Assembly: GCA_963383645.1 (NCBI GenBank)
Contig: OY726572.1
Span: forward strand, 73,557,002-73,621,001
Source: Muscardinus avellanarius
Lineage: Eukaryota > Chordata > Mammalia > Rodentia > Gliridae
Length of the DNA: 64,000 nt
Direction of reading: 5' to 3'
Part shown: positions 58,501 through 64,000 of the stretch, one piece after another
How positions within the stretch are numbered: the stretch's first letter is position 1
Layout: the number at the start of each line of letters is the position of its first letter
Translations under genes and position numbers: made by a program
Notes under the pieces: generated by a model
The model's input: only the letters and a program-made list of their open reading frames with translations
The model's database searches: none
What the model was told of the DNA's origin: nothing

Positions 58501-59274
58501 AACACTCTTTCTTTTTCTCTTCCATTAACTGGTGGAAACTAAAACTGGTGTCATGCTTTTCCCCACTGTGTTCATTAACCTGATTCTCAATCATTTTTTT
58601 ATAATCCCCACAATTTGGAAATCGGCTCGTAGTACTAGAGTTGATTTCAGACTTCTTTCATGCGTGTTTATTTCGAGGGAAAGTTTTGTATGCTACTTCA
58701 AATCACCTCCCTTTGGAAGCAGGAAATCTCTGATGGACACTGAGTTCAGACGCTGCTTCTCCCAATGGCCCATCTCATGACTCCTGTCCATTTGCTTTTT
58801 CCCCAGCCAGTTATTTCTTTGGGTGTTAAGATTAGTGATGTAGTCTAATTTTACTCTTCCTCCAGATTTATCATTTGAATTTCTTCTGGAAAAGAAGACT
58901 TTGCCTCATCTCCTCAGACTACCTTAAAATTTACGTAAAACAGTTGAAATTGCTAACTTATAAAGGATGACTCTTAGAAACATCCAATCATAATGGGTGG
59001 TAGTGTTACTGATTTTTTTTTCTTGTAGTCTCTCTTCTTTGAGGATCATTATGAATTTTTAGGCTTCAAATATATTCTGTATGTTTCAGCCCCTTATAAT
59101 AAATAATTCCTGCTGATATTCAACATCAGAATACATTGGTGAAAGGAGAAACAAAAACAAAGTATCCAAGCACATAGTTTTCTTATGCTTGTAAGTTTGG
59201 ATTCCTTTCTGGCTTTCTCTATGCACCAGTCTCACATAGAAAATTATCAAGTTTCCAGATATGATGTACATTCA
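58501..59274. other. Intergenic, no gene seen
   Basis: Could in part be further L1M sequence, but I see no firm match. No coding exon evident. Confidence 0.4.
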
Positions 59275-59445
59275 CAAACATATAAAAATCAATCACTAAG
59301 CCAAACATAAGAAGGAGGGAGAGAGGAAGGAATAGAGAGAGAATTGGGGAAGAGCTAAAGGAGTAATATGTGTATGTAGGCCTCTACCCTCTTGTACCAC
59401 ATTAAAATGTATGACTACAATGCACCAGTTAAAAAAAGGAAGAAA
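59275..59445 (+). mobile_element. L1 3' UTR
   Basis: 'caatcactaagccaaacata', purine-rich block, 'ggggaagagctaaaggagtaa', 'aaaatgtatgactacaatgc', 'accagttaaaaaaagg'. Sense copy of the lineage at 37198-37490. Confidence 0.88.
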
Positions 59446-59489
59446 ATTATCTAGATTGCAAAAAAAAAGTCTTATAGTATTTTATGGAG

Positions 59490-60260
59490 ATTGATAGAAA
59501 CTTAAAAGACCTGACCACTTTATTATGTTGAGCATTCCTCCTACCTGAGAATACAGCATGAACGTTTCCTATTCTTTTGAGTCCAGTTCTAGATCATTTA
59601 TCAGTGCTTAAATTGCTTTCTTGGTAACTTTTTCACATTTCTATAAGCACTTTAAGTTTGTGACTGTCATAAGCTGGGTATTTTGTCTTATTAGATAAAT
59701 ATTTGAAATGTGTTTTTTAAAAATACATTTTTTAGTTGAGCGTAGTGGCACACACTTGTAATCCCAGCATTACAGGAAAATGGGGTTTCCCAGACAGCCT
59801 CAGCTACTACTTAGTGAGGCCCTTTGCAACTCAGTGAGACACTGTTTCAAAATAAAAAATAAAAAAAAATAGGGCTGGAGGTATAGCTCAACGTACAATG
59901 CCCCTGGGTTCCATCACTAGTAACAAAAAAAAATAAATAAATAAATAATGAATTTTTTGTAGATAGCAGAAAGCTTTTGTTTTCTGTACATTGATATGCA
60001 GGTTTTTATTTTCCTGCTCTCTTTTACAGTTGGCAGTAGTTTTTCAATTGATTGTCTTGGTTTTCCAGATATTTATTTACAATTAGAGATAATTCTGCTT
60101 CCTTTCCAATTCTCATGCCTCTAATTGCTTTGTCTTTGTCTCTTTGTCTCTAATTGCTTCTAACTGTGTTGACTAACACTTCTCAGACAGTGTTAAATAA
60201 ATGCTCATGGCTATAGTGGACATATTTTTTCTATTTCTGAAGTCATTTGTCAATCCTTCT
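59490..60260 (-). mobile_element. Old L1 ORF2 remnant
   Basis: Antisense ORF2 blocks 'ttattatgttgagcattcctcc', 'gatcatttatcagtgct' and, beyond a SINE, 'attctgcttcctttccaattc' and 'agtgttaaataaatgctcatgg'. Very diverged. Confidence 0.6.
59733..59950 (+). mobile_element. B1-dID SINE
   Basis: 'gttgagcgtagtggcacaca' to 'gggttccatcactagtaac', (AAAT)n tail; the 'gggaggctgagg' box is largely lost. Confidence 0.92.
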
Positions 60261-61190
60261 AGCACCTTCCCAATAAATAAAATAATATTTAGTTCTTGTT
60301 CCATTATTATAATAGGTAGGAGCAGAAAGAACTGGCCTGGAAAAACAATAACACCTTAAGTTGGAAAATTCATCAGCAATGTGATTATTATATGACTGAT
60401 GGTGAATGTGATTGTATCCTTCTGCTCCATTGGCCTGATCTCTGTGCTGCTCCTGGCCACCCAAGACATGGCCAGCCTCCCTTAGGAGTCATTTCCCTTC
60501 TGGTCCTGTCTATCACGTGGACTTCTTACCCCCGGTCCAGGTTCAGTGCCCGTTTGCTGCCTTCTTTCCAGTAGTGTTGGCTTTCCTCGGCGGGTGATGA
60601 GCTCACTGCTGTATCCATCTGGTTCTCATTTAAACGCCACCACCCTTAGTCATAACCACACTTGGGCAAAAGAGGGAAGGATAAGCATTCCTGGTGGGTG
60701 AGCCCAAGAGAGACTCAGAAAGCATGGTACTTATGTACAGTTGTGCCCTAAAAGCCAGTTAAGCACAACAATGTTGGTTTTAGTGGGAACCAAGTGGGTA
60801 GAGGAAAGTGGATGTGCTAATGGTTCTGTGGACCCTGAGGCAGCACCAGGCTACCCCTCTTCTCACTTGCCTGCAGGGGCCAGGCCTGCAGCAAGCTGCT
60901 CAGCACTGGCTTCTCTTCTGTGTAGTGAATCTTCACATATTATCAAACTGTCAACATCATCTCATTCTCCTGATTATTTTCTGTCAAGAATATCACCTCC
61001 TAAAACCCTGACCTCCCTTCTTATTTATTGTTGTGTGCTCTGCCAGCCACAGGGTCAGACAGGATGTTTGGAATCTGGCTCCCTGCCTGTTATTTTGCTT
61101 CTCAGCTTCTGAATGGTCCTGTCTTTTCATTGCCTGACTACATTATCCCCTGCTTTTGTTGTTCATAGGTTTTCTTTTTCTTCAACGACT
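60261..61190. other. GC-richer stretch, no gene proven
   Basis: 60.4-61.1 kb is richer in GC than the rest and holds plus-strand frames of 60-123 residues, none with a recognised motif or a convincing exon context. L2-like words appear around 61.0 kb but are weak. Confidence 0.4.
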
Positions 61191-61194
61191 ATTG

Positions 61195-61610
61195 CTTTTT
61201 TAAATTTTTTGTTGGTGCATTGTATTAATACATGTTAATGGAGTATAAGATGGTAGAGGCATACATGAATCTAACTAATGGCATACACACATCACTCAAT
61301 TAGCCATTCCCCGATTCCATCCCCCTCCCTCCTTCTCATGTTGGGCTTAGTGGTCGACTTTGATGTGATTTTGAATGTACATCATGTACATTAGGTGGGT
61401 TCTCTCTTCCCCTCTTGCCTCTCCCTCATTTAGGTTGCATTATGGCCTTTTATGCTCATCTAAGTTTCTCCTTCTTTGTCCAGGGTTCCTCCTATGACCC
61501 GTTTTCTCCTTAGCTTCCGTATATTAGGGAGTGTATTGATTTCTTATATTTTGTGACTGACTAATCTCAATTAGCACAATGTCTTTTCAATCCTTTACGT
61601 TTCGGTGTTT
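61195..61610 (-). mobile_element. Sciurid-type L1, 3' UTR and ORF2 end
   Basis: 'ttggtgcattgtattaatac', 'ataagatggtagaggcatac', 'atcactcaattagccattcc', then 'ggttcctcctatgacccg' and 'gtgactgactaatctcaatt'. A short duplication of the 'ggcatacac' neighbourhood occurs near 61.26-61.29 kb. Confidence 0.9.
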
Positions 61611-61744
61611 GCTGTTCTTTTGCAGCCTGCTTAGTTTCACATTTTATTTTCAAACCATTCAAATCTTTCTATTTATGGATCTAGTCTCACCTTCCTCTCT
61701 GGAAGATTTGAGTTGATGTAATAGGGAATTCTGAAAGAAGCCTC

Positions 61745-61825
61745 GGGCTCAATTATTCAGCCTCATTCACAGATGAGGAAGCTGAGGCCCAAAGCAGTGG
61801 CCACCTCTAGCGTAGGCTTTGGGTC
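61745..61825 (-). mobile_element. MIR-like fragment
   Basis: 'cattcacagatgaggaagctgaggcccaaa' is the antisense MIR signature. Confidence 0.6.
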
Positions 61826-61829
61826 CAGA

Positions 61830-62275
61830 GCATGCTCCATCACTCCCAGGCTGCAGTGCTGCTCTGCATGCTTCTTTTCTTTTGACTCCTTCCTTGGATT
61901 CTCTCTTTCCAGCCTCCTGCTTCTCTCCTCTCTCTCTCTTGCTATCTTCCTTCAGTCCTTGGCATCAATGTCCTCTCTCCTCGTCAGACACACAACTCCA
62001 TGAAAACAGCCATTAGCCATGCCTTGGTTCTCTCACATGTGAGTTCCTGTGCCAAGTGTCACTTTCCAGGTCATGGCTCAAAAGCCCCCCAAGGTATAGC
62101 TGCCAGGATGGTCCAGGAGTCCAGTCCAAGAATAGTCAGTGATTTTTTTCCCTAAGAGCACCTCATTAGCATGACCTGGGTTTCCTCTGTCAGCCCAGAT
62201 CCTACTGTTCATCTTTGTCCTCTTATGCTCCCTGACAGTGCCTTTGCGGGGCCCATTGCTCAAGGAATAAATTCA
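61830..62275 (+). mobile_element. L2 LINE 3' end
   Basis: C/T-rich body, 'tgccaagtgtcactttccagg', then 'gctccctgacagtgcc' and 'caaggaataaattcagtaaa', in the L2 3' order. Diverged. Confidence 0.45.
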
Positions 62276-62657
62276 GTAAACAGCAAATGATAAGCTCACA
62301 ATCTGGGCTGGCTCAGGTATATGGTCCTTTTTTTTTTCTTTTTTTAATCTTAGGAGCATTTGCCTTTTGATTCTTAAATCGATGATTGATGCCTGCCCTT
62401 CAAAAAAAAAAAAAAAAACCATATGGTTTTAAAAGCACATTGTAACAGGCTTAGAAATATCCCAGTGGACCTTTTAACCAGAAAGAGCTCAGGCAGACCA
62501 TTTCAGGCTATTCTAAAATAAACATGTTAACGCATTTGGTGCCAGAATCCTGGATATGCTGGTGAAAACAAATGTGTAATTCTCCTTTTCAAGTGTCTCC
62601 ACCAGGTAGATTATCTATCTTCCTTCATAGACTTAGGATTCTGAGTTCCTTCATTAT
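62276..62657. other. Intergenic, no gene seen
   Basis: Includes a short A-run at 62402-62418. Nothing else recognised. Confidence 0.45.
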
Positions 62658-62669
62658 TGTATGAGCTTT

Positions 62670-62893
62670 TTATTATTTTTGTTTGTTTGTTTTTGGTTGT
62701 ATTGGGGATGGAACCCAGGAGGATTCTACCTGTGAGCTATACCCACAGCCTGAATTTTATTCTTTTATTTGAAACAGGGTCTCATTAAGTTGCAGAGGGC
62801 CTCACAATTAGTTGAAACTGGCCATGAATCTGGGATCCTCCTGTCTCAGTCTCTCTAGTACTGAGATTATAAGCATATACCACCATGCTCAGC
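62670..62893 (-). mobile_element. B1-dID SINE with TSD
   Basis: TTGTATGAGCTT at 62658-62669 and again at 62894-62905 brackets the copy; GTTT repeat at the tail side. Confidence 0.95.
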
Positions 62894-62905
62894 TTGTATG
62901 AGCTT

Positions 62906-63520
62906 ATGAGAGTCTTCAGTATCTGCCGGAAAAAAGTATCTGAAAAAAAAAAGAACTTTACTTACACAAGGCTTCATTATCTATTTATCATTGTTCTTTG
63001 TTTGAAGCCATACTGCTGAATTACCATGAGAACAAATCATTCGTTCTGTATTTAGCTTTTGGGCTAATGCTATATGGCATTATTTTAACACGTACACATT
63101 TATTAATATCATAAAAATGACATCAGGTTCTTGTCATTCTCAAATGTCTTGCAATTATATGAAATCTATGAAGTTGATAACCCATTTCAGGAATTAAAGT
63201 ATAACATTTTTTAAAAATAGAAAAAATGTTTTTAGTAAGGTATATAGATTTTATGCAATGAGTAACTGTACAAAAAATGTACTAAGAAAAATGTCGTATT
63301 CCACTCCGAGAGGAAGAAGGAAGGAAATCACCATCCATTCAACAGATACTAGAACCATTCAACAGATACTAGAATCACAGAGGCATTTTTTTATTTTAAA
63401 AAAAAAGGCTTACTGTTCCATTTTGAAAAAAATTTTTATGTCTCTTACCCTATAATTTACCTTCTTTACATGAATTAACAATAATAACAACAAAACAAAA
63501 ATAAAAATGATGCAGTGACA
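62906..63520. other. Intergenic with 20-bp tandem
   Basis: CCATTCAACAGATACTAGAA occurs twice in exact tandem at 63335-63354 and 63355-63374. No gene. Confidence 0.5.
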
Positions 63521-63524
63521 AATT

Positions 63525-63750
63525 GGTTTTCTTTTTTTTTTTTCTTTCAGTACTGGAAATGGAATTCAGGGACATCATTATACCTCTGAGCTACATCCCC
63601 AACCTTATTTTTTATTCTTTATTTTTTGAAACAGGGCCGCCTTGAGTTGCAAAGGGGCTCACTAAGGGGCTGAGGCTGTCTACAAACTGCAATCTTCCTG
63701 TTTCAGCCTCCCCAATGCTGGGATTACAAGTGTGTGCCACTGCAATTGGC
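63525..63750 (-). mobile_element. B1-dID SINE
   Basis: 'tactggaaatggaattcagg' (worn ID complement) to 'atgctgggattacaagtgtg'; poly(T)-rich tail side. Confidence 0.92.
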
Positions 63751-64000
63751 TGGTCTTCTTCTATGTATATGTTCTTTCAACAGCCAGTCTGGGAAAAACA
63801 TTGCCTGGTTTGAGAAGCAATGTAGGATTTTCAGTAACTTTTAGGACCCTTTGAATGTAGATAACTTGAAGGCTTTTGGGTCAGCAGTTAAGATTTACAT
63901 ATAACATGTTGGAAAAGAAGTAGTCAGGGTAAATACCATGCAGAAGGTACAGAGAATAATTTATATAGTCAGGCAGATGTAGCACTACTTTTTCTCTAGT

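Noticed and set aside
60741..61112. 123-residue plus-strand frame in the GC-richer stretch
   Set aside because: No family motif or exon context; could be worn L2. Not called as a gene, but noted as a region to check.
1..64000. CRISPR array, operon, phage or bacterial island
   Set aside because: Direct repeats here are microsatellites or SINEs. Retroelement families, poly(A) tails and composition are mammalian throughout.

Overview
This is mammalian nuclear DNA, about 64 kb of AT-rich, repeat-packed intergenic or intronic sequence. I find no intact protein-coding gene, no rRNA or tRNA gene, no CpG island and no CRISPR array. The host is most likely a squirrel-related rodent. About 40 copies of a B1-dID type SINE occur: a 7SL-derived B1 half fused to a tRNA-derived ID half. 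As I know the literature, B1-dID SINEs mark squirrels, dormice and relatives. The L1 3' UTRs recur as one lineage across the window. The species is an inference; the class of genome is not in doubt.

Layout. 0-9 kb: microsatellites, old L1M fragments, a 1.8 kb L1MA/MB-type 3' fragment (5.0-6.8 kb) carrying a SINE, and a 196-bp polypurine tract (7.84-8.03 kb). 9-20 kb: a MaLR LTR split by a SINE, an L2 split by a young L1, SINE clusters, a Tigger-like DNA transposon and another L2. 20-32 kb: SINEs, MIRs and the longest apparently unique stretches. 32.6-35.4 kb: an old L2 carrying SINEs, MER5A, MIR and ID insertions. 35.9-37.5 kb: an older L1 beside a 5'-inverted (twin-primed) L1. 38.7-45.5 kb: L1 and L2 fragments with SINEs. 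49.6-51.8 kb: a composite SINE and, on the minus strand, a processed pseudogene of a G-protein alpha subunit of the G12/13 class, closest to GNA13. 53-60 kb: an MLT1-type LTR, SINEs and a 1.6 kb L1M fragment. 60-64 kb: L1, L2 and two SINEs.

No genes work together here. The content is retrotransposition history: old L2, MIR, MER5 and Tigger remnants; then MaLR and L1M; then the sciurid-type L1 and at least three B1-dID subfamilies, the youngest with perfect 14-17 bp target-site duplications. The best leads are the GNA13-like retrocopy with a 47-nt A-run inside its reading frame, the twin-primed L1, and SINEs with a duplicated ID tail. I saw no new defence, biosynthetic or regulatory system. 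Repeat family names are from recognition by eye, and boundaries are good to about 10-30 bp unless a target-site duplication fixes them.
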